From Candidatus Buchananbacteria bacterium RIFCSPLOWO2_01_FULL_39_33 (lineage in GTDB: Bacteria; Patescibacteriota; Patescibacteriia; 2-01-FULL-39-33), in contig MHIM01000038.1 in the NCBI GenBank assembly GCA_001817505.1, positions 1-47,734 on the forward strand: DNA of 47,734 nucleotides, given 5' to 3'. A program made the position numbers and the translations under genes. Within the stretch, counting starts at the first letter, position 1. Every line of letters begins with the position of its first letter. Of the stretch, positions 1 through 8,268 are shown piece by piece. Under the pieces are notes generated by a model. The model was not told the origin of the DNA. It was given only the letters and a program-made list of their open reading frames with translations, and searched no databases.

Positions 1-1341
1 TAGGTAAAATTTAAGTGTCAAAAAATAATAACTGCCCATCAAATACCTATACTTGTAATGAAAACGGTATAATTTGGCCAGCCAAGGCGCTTGCGCTACA
101 CCAACTCGACCGGCATATTTTTCTAAATTATCCCAACTAAAATCTCGGCCAGCTTGATTTTTGAGCATTTCATATAAGTCGGTTTTAAAATAAGGAATAG
201 GCAAGCTGGCAGCGCACATGACTTTTAGATCATTATCAACTAAAAACTTTTCGGTTTCTTTTATTGTCTTTCTCGTTTCTCCCGGTAAATTTAAAATTGA
301 ATAGACGCCGATATTCAGCCCATATTTTTTGCAGATATCAATGGCATTTTTTACTTCTTCTATCTTTAATTGTTTTTTAGCCAGATCTAATATCTTCTGC
401 GAGGCTGTTTCAAAGCCGATATTGACCCTAACACAACCGGCGCTTTTCATTTTAACCACTATTTCTTCACCAATATCAGAGCCCCTAGCATTACAGCCCC
501 ATTTGATTGATAAATTATTCTCCTTAATTAAATCGCAAATTTCGGCCACTCTTTTCTTGTCTATTAAAAATTCCCAGTCCTGGAAATAAATGCCTTTAAT
601 CTTGAAATTGTCAGCTAAATATTTCATTTCTGCCACGACATTTTGAGGGCTACGAGTCACATAAATATCCGGCATCATAGCTTTCAGGCAATAAATGCAA
701 TTAAAGGGACAGCCGCGGGATGACATCATCAGAGCAAAGGGCGTGGGAATATCAGAAAAGGTATAACGATATTTAGCCATAGGTAATAAATCGTAAGCTG
801 GAAACGGCAAGTCATCCAATTTTAAATTGCGCGAAGCATTGGGATTATTTATTACCTCGCCGTCTTTTAGATAGGAAATTCCCTTCACCTCTGAAATATC
901 GCTGTTATTGACCAGAGTGTCAACTAATTTCATAGTGGTAATTTCCGGTTCGCTTCTGACCACAAAATCAATTTGGCTATTTTTTAAAATCCAGTCCGGC
1001 ATAACCGTTCCATGCGAACCGGTTATGATAGTATGATTAATATCAACGCTATTGATTATTTCCACTAAATTACTGATCAAAAGTTTAATATGGGCATGAG
1101 ACGGAACTTCCCAGCGATCAATCGGCGTAGAAGTCAGAATAAGAATACCGGGATTAAAATCCTTTATTTCTTTAATTGTCTCTTGGAGCGACAAATTAAG
1201 CGCATTAGCATCAATTAATTTTATCTGGTGTTGATCTCTTAATAAGCTGGCAATGTAAGCTAAATCAAGCGGCTGACGTTTGCGAGACAGACGATTTAAT
1301 TTGCCAGTAAATAAACAAGGATTAAGAATAAATATCTTCAT
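1..1341 (-). CDS. B12-binding-type radical SAM protein, C-terminus cut by window edge
   Basis: An open frame starts with ATG at 1341 (MKIFILNPCLFTG) and runs to base 1 without a stop, giving 447 visible codons; the C-terminus lies outside the window. An N-terminal B12-binding-like domain (about residues 1-150, with GSHGTVMPDWIL near 108) precedes the radical SAM core, whose 4Fe4S motif CxxxCxxC sits at C211, C215 and C218 in SSRGCPFNCIYC. Families of this architecture do methylations or ring and chain rearrangements on poorly activated carbons; the substrate here is unknown. It is the last visible gene of the long minus-strand glycan operon, and its ATG overlaps the TGA of the upstream methyltransferase (ATGA), which supports both the start and translational coupling. 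Class assignment is firm; the function is not. Confidence 0.9.
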   Translation of the reverse strand, partial: MKIFILNPCLFTGKLNRLSRKRQPLDLAYIASLLRDQHQIKLIDANALNLSLQETIKEIKDFNPGILILTSTPIDRWEVPSHAHIKLLISNLVEIINSVDINHTIITGSHGTVMPDWILKNSQIDFVVRSEPEITTMKLVDTLVNNSDISEVKGISYLKDGEVINNPNASRNLKLDDLPFPAYDLLPMAKYRYTFSDIPTPFALMMSSRGCPFNCIYCLKAMMPDIYVTRSPQNVVAEMKYLADNFKIKGIYFQDWEFLIDKKRVAEICDLIKENNLSIKWGCNARGSDIGEEIVVKMKSAGCVRVNIGFETASQKILDLAKKQLKIEEVKNAIDICKKYGLNIGVYSILNLPGETRKTIKETEKFLVDNDLKVMCAASLPIPYFKTDLYEMLKNQAGRDFSWDNLEKYAGRVGVAQAPWLAKLYRFHYKYRYLMGSYYFLTLKFYL

Positions 1342-1937
1342 ACTTTTTTTCCATAAAAATAAATGCCACTGGCCGCATTCAAACTTTTGTGAATTATAAA
1401 CTTATCAATATATTTCAATGGACTGACAATTATTTTAGTTAAATTTTTTATAACTTTATTTTTGGTAAATATCTGGACATAGGCAACAATTAACCAAGCC
1501 AAGGCCGATCCGGCTCCGACCGAAACGCCGACTTTAACTTCACTAAAATCCTGGCATAAAATTCTTAAGCCGCTTACTGTCCATCTCTGATAATCTTCTG
1601 GGGCGGCATGATAGGGCTGTAAAAATGGCACGCCGATATAGACCAGGCCACCTATTTTTAGAACACGATGAATCTCAGCCATTATTTCCTGGGGATTGGC
1701 CACATGTTCTAAAACAGCATCACAAATGACCATATCAAGGCTGGTATTTTCAAACGGCAAGTTATTGCCAAAGGCCTTGATATCAGCTGGAGCATAGGGA
1801 TCAATATTTATCACTCCTTTAATAGGATGACTGCCAGAACCGATATTTATTACTTTGGCTCCGCTAATTTCTATTTTATTATAATTTTTAGTTGGATGAA
1901 ATAAACCATCCCGTCTAAATTGTCTTTTAAGCCACAT
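1338..1937 (-). CDS. SAM-dependent class I methyltransferase
   Basis: This 199-residue protein has the Methyltransf_11 layout: motif I VINIGSGSHP near residue 30, the acidic strand end INIDPY near 45, the motif II region LDMVICDAVLEHVANP near 80-95, and a post-motif segment VLKIGGLVYIGVP. Such small enzymes in surface-glycan clusters usually methylate sugars or nucleotide sugars; the substrate cannot be read from the sequence. It lies 12 bases downstream of the GT4 gene and overlaps the next radical SAM gene by four bases, so it is part of the same transcript. No Shine-Dalgarno-like sequence precedes its ATG, as with most genes of this operon. Confidence 0.88.
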   Translation of the reverse strand: MWLKRQFRRDGLFHPTKNYNKIEISGAKVINIGSGSHPIKGVINIDPYAPADIKAFGNNLPFENTSLDMVICDAVLEHVANPQEIMAEIHRVLKIGGLVYIGVPFLQPYHAAPEDYQRWTVSGLRILCQDFSEVKVGVSVGAGSALAWLIVAYVQIFTKNKVIKNLTKIIVSPLKYIDKFIIHKSLNAASGIYFYGKKV

Positions 1938-1949
1938 AATTATAAATCA

Positions 1950-3113
1950 TCATGCCATTTCAAGATTAAATTTAACAAAATTAATTATTGATTCAGCTCT
2001 TTTTTCCCAAGTGTAACGCTGGACATCAGTGTAAGATTGTCTGGCTATTTTATCAGCCAACTCCTTATTTGACAATAATCTCTTTATATTTTCTGCTAAT
2101 TTTTCTGGGTTATCCGGCTCCGTTAAAACAGAATTGCTACCATTTAAAATCTCTCTAAGGCTTGGCAAATCAGAAGCAATTATCGGCTTTTGGGCTGCCA
2201 TATATTCAAAAAGCTTCAAGGGCGAAGTATAAACCTTAGAAATGGTATCTTGGGCAGAATTGGGTAAAATCAAAATATCAGCGGCCTTTAAATAAGCGGG
2301 TATCTCGTGCTGTAATAGATGTCCGACAACTAAAATATTTTTTAAAGCCTGATTTTTATTTTTAAATTTTAAAATATCGTCCTTGGTTCCGCCGATAATA
2401 ACAATTAATTCTTGGTCGCTTAAATATTTTGAACTATCTGCCAAGGTCTGAACTCCTTTCCATTTATAAAGATGGCCGGTATAAATAATCAGATTCTTGT
2501 CAGCTGGCAAATTTAATTTTGCCCTTAATTCTTCTTTTGATTCCTTAACTTTAGAGAATTGCTCCAAATCAACTGCATCGGGCGCCACTAATATCTGATC
2601 GGCCAATAGGCCACCCCCCACTAACTCATTCTTTAAGCCCTGGGTAATAGCAATTATTTTGTGGCAATTTTTCCAATATTTCAGATAATATTTTTTATTT
2701 TTCGGTAAATTATGCGCTTCCCAGATAATTTTTTTAGAAAAAAATTGCAACAGAGGTAATAATTGCTCATCCCTGATATAAAAGAAATAATCAGCTTTAT
2801 TTTTTTTAAAAAATAAATAAGACAGGAGACCGATAATAAAAAATAGTAATTGCAATTTAATATATATGCCGCTGGGCCTGTCAATCAAAAAAATAGGATC
2901 TATGGTCTTAATAGTTTTAACTTTAAAATTTTCTTTTACTTGATAATGCCTAAAAGGATCGGCCTTCTTAAATTCTTCAGTATTAAGTCGGGTCGGCAAA
3001 ACCAGTTCTAAATCAACTCCAGCCAAACCCAAGGACTCGCACATTTTCATAATCTGCCAGCCATGAGCTTTTTCAGTTGGAATTCGCGCATTGGCGATAT
3101 AAATTATTTTCAT
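1950..3113 (-). CDS. GT4-family glycosyltransferase
   Basis: The protein is a GT-B glycosyltransferase of 387 residues if it starts at ATG 3113 (MKIIYIANARIPTEKAHG). An upstream in-frame ATG at 3137 would add eight residues coded partly from a palindromic repeat (3126-3152), so the inner start is preferred. The N-terminal domain carries the acceptor-side strand with KAHGWQIMKMCESL; the C-terminal domain has LIIYTGHLYKWKGVQTL and a nucleotide-sugar binding region ending SPLKLFEYMAAQKPIIASDLPS, the family's E-x7-E-like segment. It should transfer a sugar from a nucleotide donor to a lipid-linked glycan on the cytoplasmic side. It follows the AsnB-like gene after a 46-base gap that holds the repeat. 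Confidence 0.88.
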   Translation of the reverse strand: MKIIYIANARIPTEKAHGWQIMKMCESLGLAGVDLELVLPTRLNTEEFKKADPFRHYQVKENFKVKTIKTIDPIFLIDRPSGIYIKLQLLFFIIGLLSYLFFKKNKADYFFYIRDEQLLPLLQFFSKKIIWEAHNLPKNKKYYLKYWKNCHKIIAITQGLKNELVGGGLLADQILVAPDAVDLEQFSKVKESKEELRAKLNLPADKNLIIYTGHLYKWKGVQTLADSSKYLSDQELIVIIGGTKDDILKFKNKNQALKNILVVGHLLQHEIPAYLKAADILILPNSAQDTISKVYTSPLKLFEYMAAQKPIIASDLPSLREILNGSNSVLTEPDNPEKLAENIKRLLSNKELADKIARQSYTDVQRYTWEKRAESIINFVKFNLEMA

Positions 3114-3125
3114 AAACTTATTATT

Positions 3126-3152
3126 GTCATCCCGCACTTGATGCGGGATCCA
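3126..3152. repeat. Palindromic repeat, CCCGCA-CTTGA-TGCGGG type
   Basis: Stem arms ATCCCGCA (3129-3136) and TGCGGGAT (3142-3149) flank the loop CTTGA, with GTC before and CC after. It lies between the AsnB-like gene and the GT4 gene. A related stem with the same loop CTTGA and arms CCCGT/ACGGG occurs inside the ligase-like gene at 36226-36240. It has no T-tract, so a terminator is less likely than a dispersed repeat. Confidence 0.75.
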
Positions 3153-3159
3153 TTTTTAT

Positions 3160-5067
3160 TTATCTGAATTCTGGCTCGAAGGCCGGAATGACAGAATGGA
3201 ACCATGTATCATGCCAGATTTGGAACATTAAAAGCGTCCAGATTTTTTTCCGATGATCAGCTTTTTTATGACGATGCTCGACTAATATTTTATTAACATA
3301 ATCCGGATTAAAAATACCTTGGTTTTTCAAGCGGCTGCCGGCTAATAAATCATTGGTGAAATCTTTCAATTCATCATTCAGCCATTTGGCTACGGGTACG
3401 CCAAAGCCTTTTTTAGGTCTATTGATGATATTATCAGGCAATTTTCCTTTCATTAATTCCTTTAGAATATATTTAGTGGTAAAACCTTTAAGTTTTAAAT
3501 CAAAAGGCAGGGAGTTGATAAAGTCCACCAGCCGATAATCCAAAAATGGCGCCCGAACCTCCAGTGAATTATACATAGAAGCTCGATCAGCTTTGACTAG
3601 GATATCATCAAGCAAATATTGTTTTAGATAAAGATAGGTCAGGCGATTTTCCAACTGCTCACTTTTAACTTTAGACAATAATGATTCCAATTCAATGAAG
3701 CTTTCCTCTAAATTAACCTGCAAGCTGATCGCTGGTGATAATAAACTCTGATTCTCTTCTTTTTTAAAAGATCCCAACCAAATTTGGTTTTGAATCTCTG
3801 GCCAATATTCATAACCAGATAATAATCTTTTTAATTTAAAATCCCAACTGAAATTATTATAAGAAACCGGCAACTGATTGGTTATAACTTGCAAAATTTT
3901 AATGACGCTTAAGGGCAGAAGACGGATTAACTTTGACAATTTTAACGCCTGAAAAGTCGGATAACCGGCCAAAAGTTCATCACCGCCATCGCCGCCCAAG
4001 GCCACGGTCACACTGGTTCTGGTAAATTGCGACAAGAGATGGGTAGGAAAAATAGAAGCGTCGGCCAAGGGCTCATCATTGATTTTAGCCACCTCTGACA
4101 TGGCCTTGAGTAAATCGCTGGGTGAGCAATTCAAGTGATAGTGATCAGTTCCAAGAAATTTGGCCACCTGATCAGCATAAGCTGTCTCATCAAATGATTT
4201 ATCACTAAAGCCAATGGAAAAGGTTTTAACTTGCTGGGAGAGATTCTTGGCAGCATAATAAGTGATCGTCGAAGAATCAAGGCCGCCGGAAAGAAAAACG
4301 CCTAAAGGCACATCAGCCACCAATCTCCTTTTAATTGAATCATTGAGCAGATTGTCAAATTCTTTTAAAACTAAAGCTTGATTATTAACATCGATATTGA
4401 CTCGCTGAAAAGCGATGTCCCAATATTCTTTATTAGTCAGTTGGTTATTCTGCCAGATTAGAAAATGTCCGGGCTCCAATTTACTGACATTTTTGATGAT
4501 AGTTTTGGGTGTCGGTACGTATTCATAAATCAAATATTTGTTCAAACTATCATAATCGATTTCTTTTTTAATCAGCGGATGCTCCAAAATAGCTTTTAAC
4601 TCAGAAGCAAAAATAAAAGTGTTATTAATAACGCTATAATAAAGCGGTTTTTTGCCCAAGCGGTCTTTGGCCACTATTAATTTTTTAGCTTTCTGGTCCC
4701 AGATCGCCAAAGCAAACATGCCATTTAATTCATCAAAACAAGCTTCACCTTTTTCTTCGTAAAGATGAATAATGACTTCAGTGTCGGTTTTTGATTTAAA
4801 TTTATGCCCTTTCTTTTCTAAACCAGTCCTTAATTCTAAAAAATTATAAATTTCGCCGTTGAAAATCAGCCAGACAGTATCGTCTTCATTGGACATCGGT
4901 TGACGGCCGGTAGTTAAATCAATAATGCTTAAACGCCTGAAGCCAAAATATAAATTGGCAAAATTATAAAAACTCTCGTCGTTGGGGCCGCGACGAGCTA
5001 AACTGTTAGTCATATTTTTTATAATTTCATGATTGCCAGAACCATGAAAGCCAGCAATACCGCACAT
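3160..5067 (-). CDS. asnB: Asparagine synthetase-like glutamine amidotransferase
   Basis: Starting at ATG 5067 the protein is 635 residues and begins MCGIAGF, placing the class II amidotransferase nucleophile Cys at residue 2 after Met removal; the longer open frame to 5133 would bury that cysteine, so it is rejected. Residues 1-190 form the glutaminase domain (RRGPNDE, NGEIYN, DTEVI). The synthetase domain has the PP-loop SGGLDSS at 260-266 and GGDGGDELLAGYP further on. The enzyme uses glutamine and ATP to amidate a carboxylate: free aspartate in true AsnB, or a uronic acid or other acid in glycan-cluster homologues, which the context makes possible. The last ten residues (VIPAFEPEFR) are coded by a palindromic repeat, so the native C-terminus has been replaced or extended. 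Confidence 0.9.
   Translation of the reverse strand: MCGIAGFHGSGNHEIIKNMTNSLARRGPNDESFYNFANLYFGFRRLSIIDLTTGRQPMSNEDDTVWLIFNGEIYNFLELRTGLEKKGHKFKSKTDTEVIIHLYEEKGEACFDELNGMFALAIWDQKAKKLIVAKDRLGKKPLYYSVINNTFIFASELKAILEHPLIKKEIDYDSLNKYLIYEYVPTPKTIIKNVSKLEPGHFLIWQNNQLTNKEYWDIAFQRVNIDVNNQALVLKEFDNLLNDSIKRRLVADVPLGVFLSGGLDSSTITYYAAKNLSQQVKTFSIGFSDKSFDETAYADQVAKFLGTDHYHLNCSPSDLLKAMSEVAKINDEPLADASIFPTHLLSQFTRTSVTVALGGDGGDELLAGYPTFQALKLSKLIRLLPLSVIKILQVITNQLPVSYNNFSWDFKLKRLLSGYEYWPEIQNQIWLGSFKKEENQSLLSPAISLQVNLEESFIELESLLSKVKSEQLENRLTYLYLKQYLLDDILVKADRASMYNSLEVRAPFLDYRLVDFINSLPFDLKLKGFTTKYILKELMKGKLPDNIINRPKKGFGVPVAKWLNDELKDFTNDLLAGSRLKNQGIFNPDYVNKILVEHRHKKADHRKKIWTLLMFQIWHDTWFHSVIPAFEPEFR
3168..3192. 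repeat. Palindromic repeat forming the 3' end of the asnB-like gene
   Basis: ATTCTGGC (3168-3175), loop TCGAA, then GGCCGGAATGAC; the arms pair with one mismatch. Read on the minus strand it codes for VIPAFEPEF, the C-terminal tail of the AsnB-like protein. Tails of this wording are unlike the family's own ends, so this is probably a repeat that has been captured as coding sequence. Confidence 0.7.
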
Positions 5068-5083
5068 TGATTTGGAATTTAAA

Positions 5084-5677
5084 TTATTCTTGTTCAGTTG
5101 AAATTGATGAGCTTTTGAGACAAATAAAATCAAATTTTATTTCCTCAAAACCGCCGACCCAGTAACACCAAATCCGACTGCAAAAATTGGGATTTAAATT
5201 AGCTAATTTGGAAATAATCCTATTGATCAGCTTTAAAAAAGAAATTAAATTTTGGCTATAGCCCAGACCGGGTAATAAATGAAAAAAAGCTAACCAGCTT
5301 AATTCCATTTTTTTTATCTCAAAATCCACACCAAAATAGCCATGCTTGATAAAATTTTTATTGAAATAAAGCGGAAAAGTCACGTCAAAACCGTGGCTAT
5401 GTTCAGCGTGAGTAAAACCACGGCTAAAATGAGGGACCTTGATTATCAACTCTCCGCCGGGTTTAAGGATCCGATGAATTTCTGTCATTACTAAAAAAGG
5501 TTTATCCAAATGCTCTAAAACATGATCGGCCTCAACCAAATCAAAATAATTATCACTAAAGGGATAAGGCAAGACATTTAAATCATGCTGAACATCCGGC
5601 TTAGTTAAAACATTCCAGTCAATATTGAGATAACCGGGTTTGATCAGTCCGCCGGCGCCAAGATTTAGTTTATTCAT
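5084..5677 (-). CDS. SAM-dependent class I methyltransferase
   Basis: Taken from ATG 5677 (MNKLNLGAGGLIKPGYLNIDWN), the protein has 197 residues. The start at 5728 would add 17 residues overlapping the upstream gene deeply; the inner start leaves an eight-base overlap with the GT2 stop. Motif I LNLGAGG is at residues 4-10, followed by LNIDW and the motif FDLVEADHVLEHLDKPF, then ILKPGGELIIKVPHFSRG. It is a second small methyltransferase of the same operon, about 30-40% alike by eye in layout to the one at 1338-1937 though clearly distinct. Sugar or lipid-intermediate methylation is likely; the substrate is unknown. Confidence 0.87.
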   Translation of the reverse strand: MNKLNLGAGGLIKPGYLNIDWNVLTKPDVQHDLNVLPYPFSDNYFDLVEADHVLEHLDKPFLVMTEIHRILKPGGELIIKVPHFSRGFTHAEHSHGFDVTFPLYFNKNFIKHGYFGVDFEIKKMELSWLAFFHLLPGLGYSQNLISFLKLINRIISKLANLNPNFCSRIWCYWVGGFEEIKFDFICLKSSSISTEQE

Positions 5678-6620
5678 AAAAATTAACTTTTTCTTTAATA
5701 ATATAAATTTTTTGTTCTCGCGATTCATGATAAATGCGCATAATCATCTCCGCTAAGAGCCCGATTAAAATCAGTAAAACGCCGACGATGAGAAACAAGG
5801 CGGTTAAAATCGGCAAGGGGGTTTCAATGAAACTTTTTCCGCCCCAGAATTTATAATAAATAGCCAGAGCCAAGGCCAAGAAACTAACAATTAAAGAATA
5901 AAAGCCGGCTTGGCCGAAGAAATAAATCGGTTTAGTTGAGTAGCCGCTTAAAAATTTAATCACTACCAAATCCAAAAAAACTTTTAAAATTCTTTCCAGG
6001 CCATATTTAGAGGTGCCAAATTGACGCGGAGTGAATTTGACAGCCACTTCCGCAATCTTGGCTCCCTGCCAGGAAGCTAAAACGGCAATAAAGCGATGCA
6101 TCTCACCATAAAGTTTGACGTTTTTTATCACTTCTTGGCGATAGGCCTTCAAACTACAACCAAAATCATGGATTTTAACGCCGCTAATTTTAGCAATCAG
6201 CCAGTTGGCCAGCTGCGAAGTTAAACGCCGGCTAAAAAACTGCTCTGGCCAGCGATTTTGGCGCCAACCCGAGACCAAATCATAACCTTCGTCAATTTTA
6301 GCCAGGAGTAAGGGAATATCGGCTGGATCATTTTCCAAGTCGGAATCTAGGAAAATAATTACTTCACCTTGGGCCGCTTCAAGGCCGGCTGCCCAGCCAG
6401 CGGTTTGGCCGAAATTTTTCCTGAATCTGATAATCCGCCAATCATTTTTATCTTTAACTAAATTTTTTAAAACTTCAAAACTATTGTCAGCGGAACCATC
6501 ATCAATAAAAATAATTTCCGTGGACTTGCCAATTGAAGGTAAAAGCTGGTTTAACCTGTCAATTAAAAGAGGCAAATTTTCCTCTTCATTATAAAAAGGA
6601 ATAATTAATGATAGATACAT
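5670..6620 (-). CDS. GT2 polyprenyl-phosphate glycosyltransferase (GtrB/ArnC-like)
   Basis: This 316-residue GT-A enzyme opens MYLSLIIPFYNEEENLPLL and has EIIFIDDGSADNSF near 38-50 and the DxD-type metal site FLDSDLENDP near 91-100. Two hydrophobic segments near the C-terminus (about 232-258 and 268-294) match the membrane anchors of DPM1/GtrB/ArnC relatives. The family moves a sugar from a nucleotide to polyprenyl phosphate at the inner membrane face, making donors for GT-C enzymes acting outside. That fits its neighbour four bases upstream, a GT-C type membrane protein at 6625-8268. Confidence is high for family and moderate for reaction. Confidence 0.92.
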   Translation of the reverse strand: MYLSLIIPFYNEEENLPLLIDRLNQLLPSIGKSTEIIFIDDGSADNSFEVLKNLVKDKNDWRIIRFRKNFGQTAGWAAGLEAAQGEVIIFLDSDLENDPADIPLLLAKIDEGYDLVSGWRQNRWPEQFFSRRLTSQLANWLIAKISGVKIHDFGCSLKAYRQEVIKNVKLYGEMHRFIAVLASWQGAKIAEVAVKFTPRQFGTSKYGLERILKVFLDLVVIKFLSGYSTKPIYFFGQAGFYSLIVSFLALALAIYYKFWGGKSFIETPLPILTALFLIVGVLLILIGLLAEMIMRIYHESREQKIYIIKEKVNFYE

Positions 6621-6624
6621 ATTA

Positions 6625-8268
6625 TTATTTTAATCTGTAAATTTTAACATCCGGTCCAGTTCGGCGATTAGCTAAGATCTCGTGGACAAAATTATCCGGC
6701 CAAGTTTCCACTATAGCATAAGGCGAGCCCTTGAATTCTTGAATTAATTGCGCCTCTTTTAATAAGCCCTCACCCAAATAAGCAAAACGCCTAGCCGTAT
6801 AAGAATCGACGAGGTAATATTCATAATCAGCCATGTTGGGTGGCAAGGCCAAGATCAAATCAAGCGGCCAAACGCAATAACTTTCTTTTAGATCCCTTTG
6901 CCACATCACGTAGTCCTGGCTTCTTAAACTCAAATTCCTAAATTGCTGCTGATCATAAATACACTTAGCATTTCGCATTAAATCAAACTCCCAGGAATTA
7001 GTAATAATCTTTGAGCCATAAGGCAGGTTGCTGGCGACCCAATTTTTGGCTAAAATTCGCGTATCAGTTTGAGTTAACATAGTACCAAAAATAACAGCAT
7101 TTTTCAAGGGTAGAAAAATAATTATTAAACAGAAAACCAGCAATAAAATTCGTGATTTAATTTTTAATTGATCAATTATTCGGAACCAGCCATAACCAGC
7201 TAAAATCGTTAAAAAGGGCAAGAATAATAAAATATAACGAGTCTCAAAATGAAGCAAAAAATAATATAAAAAAGGAGAAATAAGTGGGATTATAATCAAA
7301 AGATATAATAATTTCTTATTTTTGAAAAATAAGATCAAAGCGCCAATTAGTGATAAAATTAAAATGACAGTTTCTAAGTGATAGAGAGTGAAAAATATTT
7401 CGCTAATTACCTGCCAAAATCCAACTAAACTTTTAACAGCGGTAGCAGTTGAATCTTCGCCGAAAGCCAGGCGGTAAAATTCCTGGGGATAAGATAAAAT
7501 TGATAAACTAAAAATCACAACGGATAATAAAACAAAAATCCAAAAACTTTTACTAAAAAATTTATCAGGCCATGATTGCTTCAAAAATAAAAAATGAATA
7601 ATAGCAAAGATTAGTCCATAAATAGCAAAAATATAATCAGTTAGACCAGCCAAGCCGACCATCAGGCCGGCTAAAATATAATTTCGGCGACTGGGATTAT
7701 TTAAAATAGACCAAGCCAGATATAAAATCAATAAGCCGAAGAAAGCGCCGATGTTCCAATGTTTGACAAAATGCCCTTGATGAATCGGCAGCCAGCTGAC
7801 TGCATAAAGCAGGGCTGAAAACAAGCCGACTGGTTTAGAAAATATTTTCGTCCCAACTTTATAAATTAGAAAAACTAAGATAGTCGCAAAAACTACATTC
7901 ACTATTCGGCCAATTAAAAAGAAAACTTCAGGATTAAGAATAAAATTATCACGCAAGACCGATAAAGAAGAAAAATCGCCTGTTAAATAAACAAAAATTG
8001 TCCAAGGCACAAAAAAAATAAGTAATATCCAAGGAATTAAAACTGGGTAATACAGAAGCCGAAAAGCATCGGGCTCTAAAACCGGGAAAATATTCCTTTC
8101 ATAAATCATCTTCAGAGCGCCGCCGACCAGTGATTTTTCATCACCGACAAATAATCCTGGCCAGCCATAAGCCACGCCCCAAATTCTTAAAATAAAAGCT
8201 AAAATCAAAATTAAGATAATTAGATAATTAGCTCTGATAAATATTTTTAGTTTATCAATTAATAGCAT
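6625..8268 (-). CDS. GT-C (PMT/ArnT-like) membrane glycosyltransferase
   Basis: The 547-residue protein is a polytopic membrane protein with roughly eleven hydrophobic helices, starting LIILILILAFILRIWGV. The first extracytoplasmic loop has WPGLFVGDEKSLVGGALK, whose Asp-Glu pair is in the place of the GT-C catalytic acidic motif. The C-terminal 150 residues are soluble (NWVASNLPYGSKIITNSWEFD), as in PMT/ArnT-type enzymes. It would use a polyprenyl-phosphate sugar, probably supplied by the GT2 enzyme encoded directly after it, to modify a surface glycan or protein. Its start overlaps the end of the radical SAM gene by 14 bases, consistent with coupled translation. Confidence 0.82.
   Translation of the reverse strand: MLLIDKLKIFIRANYLIILILILAFILRIWGVAYGWPGLFVGDEKSLVGGALKMIYERNIFPVLEPDAFRLLYYPVLIPWILLIFFVPWTIFVYLTGDFSSLSVLRDNFILNPEVFFLIGRIVNVVFATILVFLIYKVGTKIFSKPVGLFSALLYAVSWLPIHQGHFVKHWNIGAFFGLLILYLAWSILNNPSRRNYILAGLMVGLAGLTDYIFAIYGLIFAIIHFLFLKQSWPDKFFSKSFWIFVLLSVVIFSLSILSYPQEFYRLAFGEDSTATAVKSLVGFWQVISEIFFTLYHLETVILILSLIGALILFFKNKKLLYLLIIIPLISPFLYYFLLHFETRYILLFLPFLTILAGYGWFRIIDQLKIKSRILLLVFCLIIIFLPLKNAVIFGTMLTQTDTRILAKNWVASNLPYGSKIITNSWEFDLMRNAKCIYDQQQFRNLSLRSQDYVMWQRDLKESYCVWPLDLILALPPNMADYEYYLVDSYTARRFAYLGEGLLKEAQLIQEFKGSPYAIVETWPDNFVHEILANRRTGPDVKIYRLK

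Noticed and set aside
5068-5133. Longer asnB start at 5133
   Set aside because: It would place 22 residues before the Cys that must be N-terminal in class II amidotransferases and would overlap the upstream gene.
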